From Diphasiastrum complanatum (Eukaryota; Streptophyta; Lycopodiopsida; Lycopodiales; Lycopodiaceae): 64,000 bases of DNA. The translations under genes and the position numbers were made by a program. The stretch covers positions 42,102,815-42,166,814 of the forward strand of contig CM055111.1 of NCBI GenBank assembly GCA_029204225.1. The letters are read 5' to 3'. Positions 45,111 through 56,400 of the stretch are shown here, in pieces. The notes under the pieces are model-generated. The model was given only the letters and a program-made list of their open reading frames with translations. It searched no databases and had not been told where the DNA came from. Positions within the stretch are counted from its first letter, which is position 1, and each line of letters opens with the position of its first letter.

Positions 45111-45945
45111 ATTACCTTTGAAATCTCTACCTCCTCTTTCTGAGAAAACCTGTAAGGTTGTTTAGAGATAGGTTGACTTCTTGGAATTAACTCGATCTTG
45201 TGGTCTACTGACCTAGATGTGGTAAACCATGAGGTAATTCAGATGGAAAAACATCTCTAAATTCAATTATGATCTGTTCTTTCATTGCTTGTTCATGATC
45301 TAAATTTACTGAGTTAAGATTAATTGCTGAGAATTCACAACTATTTAGATACATTTTAGGAACATCCACAATTGGAATAGCAAATATAGAAAAAACTTTA
45401 TATTGTGATTAGTCCAATGCTTTCATTTCATTAATTGTAGAAATCTTATCCAACGGACGTACAAAATTACTACCAAACAAAGTAACTACCTTATCACCCT
45501 CCTTGAAAGTGAGAACATGCTTCTCAAAATCAATTACCAAAAAAGATGATTTACTAAATAACCATTCATATTTCAAAATTAAATCAGTACGGGCTAGGTC
45601 TAAAACATGAAAATTAACTAATTCTCTATGTCTCTGTACCATCATTGGTATATTTGGGACTTTGACGTTCCAAGTCTTCAACTCTGCTCTTGAAGCTAGA
45701 TAAACTTTGTATCTATGATTGTTGGCTTCAGTTTCCAAACTGAGTTTCTGCACAAGATGAGAATTAATAAAATTATGAGTAGAACCATTCTCCAGTAGAA
45801 TACTCACTTCTTGATCTTTAACTGTGCTAGTTACACGAAAAAGTTCATTAGGCAAGAAAGAAGCAGTACAATTAGAACATTCACACACACTCACAATCTG
45901 ATAGGTTAATTTCCAAATTCTTACCGTTACCCCCTGGGTACTCAA
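45111..45945 (-). pseudogene. Gypsy element H protease
   Basis: 178 open codons (45409-45945). The retropepsin site is changed: I-L-L-E-N-G-S-T-H-N-F-I, where D-S-G is expected, so the catalytic Asp is replaced by Glu followed by Asn. H-N-F-I-N, D-L-I-L-K-Y-E-W-L and F-E-K-H-V-L-T-F are the usual gypsy protease tail words. Inactive by residue. Confidence 0.82.
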
Positions 45946-46031
45946 TCATGTGTACCAACATTTTCTTCCTTTATGGACAAAACTTCATCATATGTCTTGG
46001 CTTTTTACAGACGAAACATAAGTTCTCTTTC

Positions 46032-46652
46032 TTAGCCTTTTCTTGTGAATCTCTTTCTCTTTGGTTTCCTGGGTTGCAATGCTACTTGATCCAATTTGTC
46101 AAAATATTTTACTTGGTCTGGACCACGCTTCTTCCCCTTCTTGGTTTTTTTTAAGACGGTTGGAATTTGCACAAATTGCTTCTTGTATGCCACCACTGTG
46201 GAATCATATGCTTTCGAAATCCGAAATACATCTTCGAGGCTTTGAAGCACATTTCACCTGCATTCGTTCATATAGTCGGCAGGCAAACCTAGGACAAACT
46301 GCCATAGAGCCAACTTTGCATTGAATGATGGCACTCTATTCCAAAGGTCCATGAATTTCTGGATATAAGAGTCCAAGCTCTTAGCATACATTTTGTAGTC
46401 CACAAATTTCAGGTAGTAGTCAATGTCATCCGCTATCACAAAAACTTTTTTAAAGACTTCCCAAAAGCATCCCAAGTAGTAGGTTTCACCGGTAAATCTC
46501 GCCACCATGATGACGCTTTGCCGCATAAAAATAGCACGACACTTTCAATCTTCTTCTCATCTGGAACTCTATGCAAGCTGAAGTAACTGCTCCACTTAAT
46601 GAGCCAGTCTTCGACGACTTCCGGTTACTCATCCTTCTCACTCAAGTAAGTC
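46032..46652 (-). pseudogene. Gypsy element H gag, C-terminal part
   Basis: 46254-46526 shows a retrotransposon-gag core (F-W-E-V-F-K-K-V-F, a Y-I-Q-K-F-M-D-L-W helix and F-V-L-G-L-P-A-D-Y). The following frame is basic (Lys/Arg runs at 46032-46110), with a C-x2-C cluster left of it (about 45980-46010) as zinc-knuckle remains. At 46652 the frame is cut by a solo LTR; the N-terminus lies beyond at 47461-47639. Confidence 0.82.
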
Positions 46653-46657
46653 TCCGG

Positions 46658-46909
46658 TGTGAAGTTTTTAGCACGTGTGAACTTCACCACGCACCTTACA
46701 GGAACTTACTGAGGTGTTGTGATTGCACAAGATTGATCAGAGAACAGTATACTTGAAAAATCTATGACAAGAGCACAATGGCATACATCTGATGAAAAAA
46801 TCTAACTTCTCACTATGAGAATTGAATGTCAGAAAATAATTCTAAGTGCTAAGTATGGGAAAAACAGCCTGCTCTCGGGTAGAGAGAGAAAATCAATGAA
46901 AGAGAACTC

Positions 46910-47007
<98 letters not shown>

Positions 47008-47455
47008 TCCAAATTACCAAAATCTCATTATTCACAATATGACAAAACATGCCAAGCTTTCCCTCATGAGAGAGACTCACATTCCTATAGTGGAGTTGCA
47101 TGGAAAGTCCACTTAACTGAACTAATTCACCTACCAGAGATCCACATGTGTAACTGCATGCATGGATGTTGCATGTACTGCATGTCAACTCATAAAACTA
47201 CCTAGACATGTGTAGATCACATAAATTGCATGCACTGATTGCATGTGGCTTGCATGCATACCGTATGACGTTGCATGTTATCTAAACTTCTGCATGTCAT
47301 CAAAATTGAATCTACCTAACTCAAATCCGACCTATACTAGAAGGTTATGTGCTGAATTCACATACCTTTTATGTACAATATGAAATATAGTGGAAATAAC
47401 CATGGACACGGCCCCAAACTCGAGATAGGAAGATAATATTTTAATAATCTTCACA
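46658..47455. repeat. Solo copia LTR with perfect TSD inside gypsy gag
   Basis: 798 bases, TGTGAAGTTT to AATCTTCACA, flanked on both sides by TCCGG (46653-46657 and 47456-47460). Related to the LTR of element E at 34404-35120. It splits gag of element H; the two gag pieces join when it is removed. Contains a GA microsatellite at 46914-47002. Confidence 0.9.
46914..47002. repeat. (GA)n microsatellite inside the solo LTR
   Basis: About 44 GA repeats. The long frames over it are artefacts. Confidence 0.95.
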
Positions 47456-47460
47456 TCCGG

Positions 47461-47639
47461 TTGAAAACCGAGATTGGGTGAAGACATCAATTTGACCTAG
47501 TTCAAAAGAAATTTCATTTGCTGATCTCTCATAATATTCCGATTATTCATACCATTGAGTGTTGTACTCAACTGCTTGCAAATCACCATATAGGATGGTG
47601 CACCTAGATTTGCAGCTTGATTTGCAGTTTCTTCGGCCA
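47461..47639 (-). pseudogene. Gypsy element H gag, N-terminal part
   Basis: From a Met at 47639 the frame begins M-A-E-E-T-A-N-Q-A-A and runs for 47 codons to a TAG at about 47498, then to the solo LTR. Position and frame fit the start of gag of element H. Upstream leader, primer site and 5' LTR were not found to the right, so the element is truncated there. Confidence 0.65.
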
Positions 47640-47792
47640 TCTCGATTTATCTTTTCTTGAAAATCACTAAATTTATTTAATAATTGCTACTAAATTTATT
47701 TAATAACTGATTAATTATTAGTGAGTATCAATAAATATAGTTTGTTTAAGTTAAATCCTCTACATGGATCTTCAATTGCATGGAGTCCAGTT

Positions 47793-47980
47793 TTAGGACA
47801 TAATGGAGCCATTTAACAGGGTTATAACGATGTCCATGGGAGAACCTTGGCCACCACTGCCAAGGTGAGATGGTCCCAAAAGTCTCATGTAGCTTCTTAG
47901 CAACCTCACGTTGTTGCTTGACACAGTCTGGATTTTTGGGAATCCTTTCTTCACAAACTTCAAGTCTTCCTTGTGCATTA
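47793..47980 (-). pseudogene. Transposase-24-like fragment, third copy (C-terminal)
   Basis: Sixty-one open codons with H-K-E-D-L-K-F-V-K-K and G-P-S-H-L-G-S-G. They line up with H-K-D-D-W-K-F-E-K-K and G-P-S-H-L-G-N-G of the copy at 51497-51973. Only the C-terminal end is present. Decayed. Confidence 0.6.
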
Positions 47981-48549
47981 ATTAGGTTCTATGAGATTAC
48001 ATAGATTTCAATTAGATCCTTGTCCATTTACATCTTTTTTTAAACTTCAATTTTCAAAGTTCACAAAAGAGTTGAAGTTTTATACCTATCACATTATGGT
48101 TTGTAAAATTTCATTTAAACTGGATTGTAAAATTCAAAGTTCACAAAGGACTCAAATTTTAAAGTTGAAGTTTTAATGTTTTCACCTTAATTAGATTATT
48201 TAGATTATGTGTCCCTATACTTAAACTTTCGAAATTACATAGATTCTTGTGTCCATTTACATCTTTTTTAAACTTCATAGATCACAAAAGTTAAACTTCA
48301 AAGACTTGCAAAGTTGAAGTTCTAAAATTACTTCAAAGGTTAAAAAAACTTAAACTTCAAAGTTGAAGTTTTAAAACTTCCACATTAAATCCATTCTTTT
48401 ATGGGCCTACCCTCAATGCACATGAATGTAAATATGTGTGGGGAGATGCACTTTTCCCATACATAAACAAAAGTTACAACTAAAGATGTGTCAAAAGAGG
48501 ATGTATGGGGTGCACCCCCATACATCCTCTCAAAAACCATAAATAGTTA

Positions 48550-48555
<6 letters not shown>
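47981..48555. other. A+T-rich spacer with repeated word
   Basis: The words AAACTTCAAAGTTGAAGTTTTA and relatives recur from 48040 to 48390, many able to pair with each other. A 10-base inverted pair GGATGTATGG/CCATACATCC lies at about 48500-48527. No gene. Confidence 0.5.

Positions 48556-48594
<39 letters not shown>
48556..48594. repeat. (AT)n microsatellite
   Basis: About 39 bases of alternating AT next to the Helitron-like terminus. Confidence 0.9.
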
Positions 48595-48601
<7 letters not shown>

Positions 48602-48605
48602 TATA

Positions 48606-48635
48606 CTAGTAAAGAGTGCCCGTCATTGACGGGCA
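48606..48635 (-). mobile_element. Helitron-like 3' terminus 1
   Basis: On the minus strand a perfect 19-base palindromic stem (48617-48635, TGCCCGTCAATGACGGGCA) is followed 7 bases on by CTAG (48606-48609) and then T. This is the layout of plant Helitron 3' ends: GC-rich hairpin about 11 bases from a terminal CTRR, inserted before T. Any element would extend to higher coordinates. No Rep/helicase frame is present. Confidence 0.6.
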
Positions 48636-48662
48636 ATGGACGGCGGCCGACGGGCAGGTGAC

Positions 48663-48738
48663 GGCCGATTTAGGAGGAAAGCTGATGGTCATTGACGAGT
48701 GGCCGATTTAGGAGGAAAGCCGATGGTCGTTGACGGGT
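48663..48738. repeat. 38-base tandem duplication
   Basis: Two copies of a unit starting GGCCGATTTAGGAGGAAAGC (48663-48700 and 48701-48738), differing at three positions. It lies between the two Helitron-like ends. Confidence 0.9.
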
Positions 48739-48832
48739 GGCCGATCTATGTGTGTGTATGTGCGTGAGTGCATGTGTTTATGTATGTGTGTATTCGTGAG
48801 AGTGCGTTTATCTCTGCATGCATGTGGGTAGT

Positions 48833-48861
48833 CTAGCATAGTGTGCCCGTCGATGGCGGGC
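48833..48861 (-). mobile_element. Helitron-like 3' terminus 2
   Basis: A stem 48845-48861 with one G-T pair is followed 8 bases on by CTAG (48833-48836), repeating the layout of terminus 1. The next base is A rather than T. A degraded or second nested copy is likely. Confidence 0.45.
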
Positions 48862-48932
48862 GGCCGATGTGTGTGTGTGCATGTGTGCATGTGTGTGTGT
48901 GTATCTGTGTGTGTGGATTTGTGTGTGTGATT

Positions 48933-48984
<52 letters not shown>

Positions 48985-48990
48985 GATTTG
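48862..48990. repeat. (GT)n-rich microsatellite block
   Basis: Interrupted GTGTGT with a pure run of about 46 bases at 48935-48980. Open frames on both strands here are low complexity. Confidence 0.92.
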
Positions 48991-49620
48991 TGTGTATGAA
49001 ATGTGCGTGTGTGTATGTGATTTATGTGGCTGATGGGACAAATTGATCAAGCAAACTTGTGTAGCAAGGAGAATAAAAAACTACAGAGCTGGGGAAAAAG
49101 AAAAAGAAAGAACCTAGAGGTAAGAACAAAGGAAAACTTTGTGTCAAATTTCCATTTCAATTTGAATAAATAAAAACATGTCTAGTTTTAGATATTCAAC
49201 TTCCACTATTTCCCACAGTCGTTGCAGGGATGGAATTGGCAAATATATTCCTTCATAGAGCATGGATGCTAGACGGAGAAAAAAAACTTTGGGTAAATTT
49301 TTTGTTCATGATTTATGGGTAGAACTTTGGTAATTCAAAATAAATAAGAAAGTCATGTAATAAATCTTAGAGTGGGTCTATTCATCGATGATGTTTTTTT
49401 AGGTGGACTGACTAGAGAAGGGGGGAACATATGGGGTGGGCGGAGTGTGGGTGTATTCCCTAATGGTAAAGAGCAAGTTGTTTGGGCAAGAGGTTGATGG
49501 TTTAACTGCTCGGGGGAGATGGGTGGATGGGTTTTGCCATGTGACAAAAAAAAAGACGAGGGAGTGTTAGAAAAAGATATGCTCCCGCCCTTAAAAATCT
49601 TAGTTTTTATTTTTTATTTT
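48991..49620. other. Spacer without recognised gene
   Basis: Holds the first copy (about 49304-49363) of a 60-base direct repeat whose second copy is at about 50464-50524. Otherwise nothing seen. Confidence 0.5.
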
Positions 49621-49890
49621 TAAAGGGGGGGGGAGGGGGGGGGGGGTCTTTCTTGATGGGGATTTTTTTTTGTTTTTAAAAAAAAGAAAACTTAGTTTTT
49701 GGGGAGCCAAAAAGCCCCTTCACTTTTTTTGTTTTACGGGGAGTGGGGTTTACATTTTTAAGGGGGTTTACGTTCATATTTTTTTATGAGGGATTTACAT
49801 TTTAAAGGGGAGGTGTTTTACATTTAAAAAAATGTGTGTGTGTGTGTGGGGGGGGGGGGGACCTCCCTCCCTCTATGGGTGGTTGGTCAG

Positions 49891-49967
<77 letters not shown>

Positions 49968-50240
49968 AGTGGGGCCCGTGGGAGAGAGGGAAGAAGAAAA
50001 AAGGACTCTAGACTTTATACTTCATACAATATACCTCATCCACACAAAAAAAATTTATATGGAGAGAGATGTGTGTGTGTGTGCGTGTGTGCGCGTGCGC
50101 GCACACACACACGCACACACATACACGCACACATTCGATGTGTCGAGGGAAGCTCTCACATACACACACAACGAACATGCGTGCACACACACACACACAC
50201 ACACACACGTGTGTGTGTGCACACGCACGTGTGTTCCAAA
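49621..50240. repeat. G-run and GT/GA/AC microsatellite cluster
   Basis: G runs at 49626-49647 and 49849-49860, (GT)n 49893-49947 passing into (GA)n to 49967, and alternating GT/GC/AC at 50071-50230, able to pair with itself. The long open frames here come from the repeats. Confidence 0.9.
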
Positions 50241-50598
50241 TCTCCCTTCCCCCCTATATTTCTCTTTTTATTGTCTCTTTTGCTCCTCTCTCCCCATCCC
50301 CCTCCCTTTTTTTCAACTTTGTATTTTTAGGCCCATGGATAAAAGCTTGTGGGTAACGATTAAAGCTAGTGAGTTTGGGATTGTGGTTAAACATACTTGA
50401 AAATACTCAGGGATTTGAAGGATTGAAAAAAAAAAATAGTTTAAGGTAGTCAAAAAAAAATTTCTATTTATGATTTATGGGTAAAACTTTGGTAATTCAA
50501 AATAAATAAGAAAGTCATGTAATAAGAATTATTGGCTAAAGTTTAAAACACATTGAAGTGTGTGAAGAAAATAAAACCTTAACTTCAAACTTCAAATA

Positions 50599-50770
50599 TT
50601 TGAATTTAGTGAGTGGGAGGGAGTGGGTGAGAAATCTTTTTGGGGCCCACCCCTCAATGCACAAAATGTGCAAATGTACGGGGATTTGAATTTAGTGAGT
50701 GGGAGGGAGGGGGTGGGGAATCTTTTTGGGGCCCACCCCTCAATGCACACAATGTGCAAATGTATGGGGA
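50599..50770. repeat. 86-base tandem duplication
   Basis: Units 50599-50684 and 50685-50770 begin TTTGAATTTAGTGAGTGGGA, with few differences. The end words (CAATGCACA, TATGGGGA) also occur near 48412-48460. Confidence 0.88.
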
Positions 50771-50903
50771 TATGCACTTTCCCCATACATGCATCCCCCT
50801 CCCCATCATTTTTAGTTAAGAAAGTGTGTATGCATGGGTGAGGAGAGGAGGATGCATGGGTGCACCCCTACACATGCGCACTACATGTGCACAAATAGTT
50901 TTG

Positions 50904-51030
50904 TATATATATATATATATATATATATATACGTCTCACAATTTCTCAAAACCAAAAAATGAAAACCAACCATATATATATATAGATACATCTCACAATT
51001 TTTCAAAACCAAAAAATGAAAACCAACCAT
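50904..51030. repeat. (AT)n and a repeated 43-base word
   Basis: (AT)n at 50904-50931 is followed by two copies of a word starting CTCACAATTTYTCAAAACC (about 50934 and 50992), each next to AT repeats. A partial third copy is at 51120. Confidence 0.8.
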
Positions 51031-51368
51031 AATTATCTCTTTTTACAATTTCTTTCAATCACATTTCATTCCTTTACTTACACATACACACATTACCTCT
51101 CATTCTCTCTCTCTTTCCCTCACAATTTCTCAAAATCAAAAAACCAAAAACAAACAAAGAGAACCGAAGGCAAGGAGAGCTACAAGCAAGGAGAATCTAG
51201 AATCAAGCAAAGAGTCACTCCCAAAATTGCTCCTAAAGCTTGCAAAAGTAAATCCGAAAATGGTTTCGTGGGAGGGGAAAATGAAAACAATGCTAGAAAT
51301 TGACGGATAGAATATCCATCGGATTCCGACATCCCTATCAAATAAAAAAACATCAAATTACCAAAGCC

Positions 51369-51420
51369 GTGGATGTCAAAATTTGACACACAAAATAATG
51401 TGTCAAAATCTGACATCCAC
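51369..51420. repeat. Hairpin, 22-base arms and 8-base loop
   Basis: GTGGATGTCAAAATTTGACA (and two more bases) at 51369-51390 pairs with 51399-51420, with two mismatches. Each arm also has a small inner palindrome. It lies just downstream of the transposase-like frame at 51497. Confidence 0.8.
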
Positions 51421-51496
51421 TTCATATGCCACCTTGAAAAACATTTGCCACGTGACTGGAACCTATGATGTTGAATTTCGACACCTACGTTATCTG

Positions 51497-52795
51497 TTAG
51501 AGTCCGACATTTGATTTAAAAATTATTTTGTGCTCATTGCTACCATTGCCCAGGTGTGAGGGCCCTGCCGTCTCCATTCGCTTCTCTGCTGCCTCCCTTT
51601 GTTGCTTGAAACGATCTGGATTTTCTAGAAATTCTTTCTTTTCAAACTTCCAATCGTCCTTGTGCACGTTGTGTGGCCTAGATTTGCCAACTCTCACCGC
51701 ATCGCGGATCTCCAATTTGTGGTGGCTCATCACGCTTTCCATGCGTCGTCCCATCCAGATTCGATCAAATTCCACATCAGGGGAGGGGACTGAAAATTCT
51801 CTGTACAATTGGTCAACGACATAATTCTTTTCCTCATCACTTTGTTTGCGCCAGTCCTTGAAAATGTCCCTGTTAAAGACCACATGCGTGAGTTTCCTCA
51901 TGCGATTAATGATGCGACCATCGCGGTCATCTTCCACTATGTGCTTCTCCGCATCTATGTCATAGGATGGCAAGACATCAACTGATGGAGAGGTGGCAAA
52001 GGGAGTGTCGAGAGGAGTGGGGGAGTTGACTACAATGGGAGAGATTTAGGGAGGAGTTTGAAGGCAATCACGAGAAGAGTGGAGAGGGGTATGAAGAGGA
52101 GAAGGTTGGGGAGGAGTTCGAGCGAGAGTGTAACCAACAGGGGTTTGCATGGGAGAAAAATTGGGTGGTGTGGCCTGGCAAGAGTGATCACGGTGCCATG
52201 GAGACCCCATAGGGGACGTGGGTACCAAAGAAAAAAAAATGTGAGGAGAGAGTGTGGGGGTGTCGGGATAATCAGGTGTGACAGATGCAGGAGTCAAAGT
52301 ATCACGCGCCATCTGCGTTGCTTCCTGAGTTAGGATTTCTCAAAGTAAGAAATCCCTACGACGAGGCCTGCTAGATGGATGTGCTGGACTCGAGGCCGCA
52401 TGAAGCACGACATCATCGGCATCACCATCACAACAAGAGCCGCCGCTGAGGCGACGACTCCTACGATCTTTCTTTTTTAGGCCGGAATGTCAGGAAGAGG
52501 CACTAGCATTAGAGTGCGCGGGGGAGGGACTCCCGCCGGATAGACCCTCGTGGAAGGGGGGAACACCTCGGTCGGATGGTTGTGAGGACTGTATCTCCTC
52601 ATAATGAGATGATGTGGACAACCTACTTGAACTCTGTGCATCCCAATGAGCCCGTAGTCTCTCCGTGATCCTGCCTACATGCGAGGGGGACATTCCATCC
52701 ATATAACTGAGGACCTCATCATCACTCATGGATGAAAAATGGGATGACCCACGACTGCGGCCAAATCCGTGACTTGGAGATGTGTCACGAGACAT
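51497..52795 (-). pseudogene. Plant transposase-24-like (En/Spm-related) gene, copy A
   Basis: From a Met at 52795, just after a splice-acceptor-like CTGCAG at about 52819, the frame gives M-S-R-D-T-S-P-S-H-G-F-G-R-S-R-G-S-S-H, a Ser-rich stretch and a Pro-rich centre. The C-terminus (51497-51973, 158 open codons) has W-R-K-Q-S-D-E-E-K-N, V-D-Q-L-Y-R-E-F, H-K-D-D-W-K-F-E-K-K-E-F, a K-Q-Q-R-E-A-A-E-K-R block and G-P-S-H-L-G-N-G-S. The W/K/R/G-S pattern is that of the plant transposase-24 (Ptta/En/Spm) C-terminal domain. Two TGA stops at about 52490 and 52340 stand where copy B has CGA Arg codons. One more stop at about 52046. No catalytic D-D-E is seen. It could be an En/Spm accessory protein or a derived host gene. 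Confidence 0.62.
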
Positions 52796-53204
52796 TGAGG
52801 ATATGATTGGGATTATCTCTGCAGCAATAAAAGATACTTTTAGAAAATACAACCATGTAGAGTTAATGAGTGCAAGAAATGAATTCAAATAAATGAGTTT
52901 AGGGTTTAGGGTCGAACAAAAAAAGTGACTCTTTGCATTCAACCATAGATGAATAAATTACAGTACACCACAATAATCACACATTAACCACAATAATTAC
53001 GCTTTATAATAAATAAATTAAACATTGTACATGGTTTAGGGCCAAATACAATTCAATTACATAATTAGTCAAGGTTCAAGATTACATAAAAAGACTAGCT
53101 GCATCAAAAGATGGTTGTTAAATGTACGAATAAAAACAATAGATGTAAAAACATGTACATAAGTGTCTATAAACGTGGAAAGACTAGCTATAGAGCCAAA
53201 TTAC

Positions 53205-55040
53205 TAGCTAGATCTATTTAATTTCTCCTCATCATCTCCGTCATGTGGAGCTTGTTGTTCCTGCATGTGCAAGACACATGAATTAGTCTTCCGAAAAATT
53301 GTATGGGAGTGGGAGAGAATAGCATGTTTAAAGAACATAAAATGGATTTGATGTCGTACCTGAGGAGCATCATCCTAGTTTATATGCATGCTCTGCCTTT
53401 TCAGTAACTTGAGTACTGCCTGCGTATTGTGGGAATATGCAGACATGTACTCGTCATGTGTGGGACCCGTCCCACGGCGGATCACTGCACAAACATTAAG
53501 AATTTTGATCATATAAAGAGAGCATTTTATTCCAACGTGTCTTACAAAAAACCCTCAAGAGCAAAAAAAAAAAAATAACAATCAATAGTCAAATTAAACA
53601 AACGGGTATAGGGTAGACTTACAAACTGGGCTCGAAAGTCGGGACTCTAGCTGCCTCTCGCTGCTGTTTGAAGTGATCTGGATCATCTCGATACTCTTTC
53701 TTTGCATACTTCCAGTCCTCCTTCTTCAGAAGGAAGGCCTGGCTCTCTCGGCTTTCATTGCATCTCGGATCTCCGATTTGCGGTGGCTCATTGCAGCTCC
53801 CATGCGGCTCCTCATCCATTTCTATGTGAATTTCATGTCTTGGGATGGGACAGGGAACTAACTACACAGCTGGTCAATGACGCGATTCTTGCGGTCATCG
53901 CTAACATTGCTCTAGTCATGAAAAATGTCTCTAGGAAAGTGGATATACATGAGCTCCCTCATGCGCGAGATGACCCTATTACCACGGACATCCTCAATGA
54001 TGTGGCCATCCCTGTCTATGTCATACGACGGCGGGATGGACAGCTGGTGGCAATGTGGCCACAGGAGTGTCTACGAGGGTGGCCTCCGGTATGGGAGATG
54101 CCTCGCCGATGAGAGAATACTGATGATGTGGGGTGTACGTAGTGTACTGGGGGGGAGAATAGGCAGGGGGAGGGGGGAGTTGACCGAGGGAAGAATAGCC
54201 AATGCGGGATGTCGGGATGGGAGAATAAATAGGGGGGGACTGGAGGACTGGAGGAGAGTGGGCTAGAGGGACTGGAGGAGAGTGGCCTGAAAACCCCATG
54301 GGGAGCTGGAGAATAGATATGGGGGGACTGGAGAAGAGTGGGCTAAAACCCTCATGGGGGGCATTGAGAAGAATAGCCAATGAGGGGCATCGAGATGGGA
54401 GAATAGATAGGGGGGACTGGAGGAGAGCGGGCTGAAAATCCCATGGTGAAACGTGACCCCACGGACTATAGTCGGGAGGATAGAGCTCAATGGAAGTGGG
54501 TCCAGAGGGAGGGAAAATGTGAGAGGTGAAAGTGGGCGTGACTAGAATCTGAGGTGTGACGTACTTGCTGCCTCTTGGGTCAGTGTCTCTCGAAGTAGGG
54601 ACTCCCCAAGACGAGATGTGCTACATAGACATGCATGACTCATGACCACATCGGGGAGATCAGGGTCATCGCCACATCCAACCACAACAAGAGACACCGA
54701 GGCGGCTCCTCCTCTCTCGAGAGTGTCGGGAGGAAGCACTGGCAGTAGCGCCATGGGTGGGGGTGCGACCCTTGTCGGAATGACCCTCACGGGAAGGGAA
54801 AACATGTGACCAATCTACACGAGGATTTGAGTGAATCTCCTTGGTCAATGATGTGTATTCAACCAATCGAGAGGAGCTACGAGCCTCGCGTCGAGCCCTC
54901 AGTAGCTGTAAGACCCTATCATGCTGCGAGGAAGGCAACAGATCAAGGTAGCTAACAAGATCAGTCTCGCTCATAGAGGAAAGGTGGGATGACCCGCGAC
55001 TATGGCCTAACTTCTGGCTAGGGGATCCATCATCTGACAT
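53205..55040 (-). pseudogene. Plant transposase-24-like gene, copy B, with introns
   Basis: Exon 1 runs 55040-53623: M-S-D-D-G-S-P-S, then G-H-S-R-G-S-S-H-L-S-S-M-S, L-R-A-R-R-E-A-R-S-S-S-R-L as in copy A, a long Pro/Ser-rich centre with frame changes, Y-D-I-D-R-D-G-H-I-I-E-D-V, and E-D-W-K-Y-A-K-K-E-Y. It ends at a GTAAGT donor (53622). Exon 2 runs about 53487-53370, between an AG acceptor and CAG/GTACGA, with R-R-G-T-G-P-T-H-D-E-Y and one TAG. Exon 3 (about 53263-53207) gives E-Q-Q-A-P-H-D-G-D-D-E-E-K and a stop. The intron signals are intact while the frame is broken several times. Head-to-tail paralogue of copy A. Confidence 0.6.
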
Positions 55041-55059
55041 AATGGGTTCGTCATTGTCT

Positions 55060-55872
<813 letters not shown>

Positions 55873-56400
55873 TCAACCAATGGAAAATTCCAGGAAGGGC
55901 TTGAGGTAGTTGTGGTCATATGTCATGCCGCTTCCGTGGATAGTTTCGCCTTCATTCGGAAACCTCAATGCTTGGATTACTGAAATGTCCAGGGGGACAA
56001 TGATCTCATTTGGGCCTGATGGAATTTTGAAAGACTCGTTCTCAGCATCAAAAGTAGAATAGGTCGCTCGCACGATGCATTCCCATTGTTGCCCAATGGG
56101 AATGTTGAATGTTGAGCTTAGCCAAAAAGTTACGAGTGAACTCTCTATCTTTGCTGCCAGGTTTGGGATGGTTACCAAATGGATCTCTGCGGTGAACCTG
56201 CGTAGCTTCGGGCAATTCAAAAGAGGTTTTTGACACCAACCGAATGCCATGATAGGATTTGGCACATAGACGGTCAGTAGTATGGGCTTGTGTAAACACA
56301 CTGGAGAAATATAAGTAAGGGCAAACTGAAAAATTCTGATTGAATTTTGTGAAAAATTTTGACAAAGTCTCTCCAATACACCCATAGAATGAACTCGCAC
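55873..56400 (-). CDS. Unrecognised 175-codon open frame
   Basis: The C-terminal half has F-K-I-P-S-G-P-N-E-I-I-V-P-L-D and L-R-F-P-N-E-G, a pattern seen in proteins of plant mobile elements (a hydrophobic strand followed by a P-x-E-G turn). I cannot place it in a named family. The N-terminal half looks like chance translation. If it belongs with the coiled-coil piece at 55060-55290, the two may be exons or parts of one decayed element gene. Frame shifts in the neighbourhood make a functional product doubtful. Confidence 0.3.
   Translation of the reverse strand: MRVHSMGVLERLCQNFSQNSIRIFQFALTYISPVCLHKPILLTVYVPNPIMAFGWCQKPLLNCPKLRRFTAEIHLVTIPNLAAKIESSLVTFWLSSTFNIPIGQQWECIVRATYSTFDAENESFKIPSGPNEIIVPLDISVIQALRFPNEGETIHGSGMTYDHNYLKPFLEFSIG

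Noticed and set aside
46829-47188. Long open frames over the GA/CT arrays at 46.8-47.2, 55.1-55.5 and 17.5-18.0 kb
   Set aside because: Dinucleotide arrays are open in every frame. The peptides are Ser-Leu, Arg-Glu or Thr-His repeats with no family pattern.
48040-48390. CRISPR-like spacing of AAACTTCAAAGTTGAAG words
   Set aside because: Spacing is irregular, the words are A+T-rich and the setting is a plant genome. Decayed repeat is enough.
49834-50400. 188-codon frame over the GT/AC block
   Set aside because: Low-complexity Cys-Val / Thr-His translation of a microsatellite. Both strands are open, as expected by chance.
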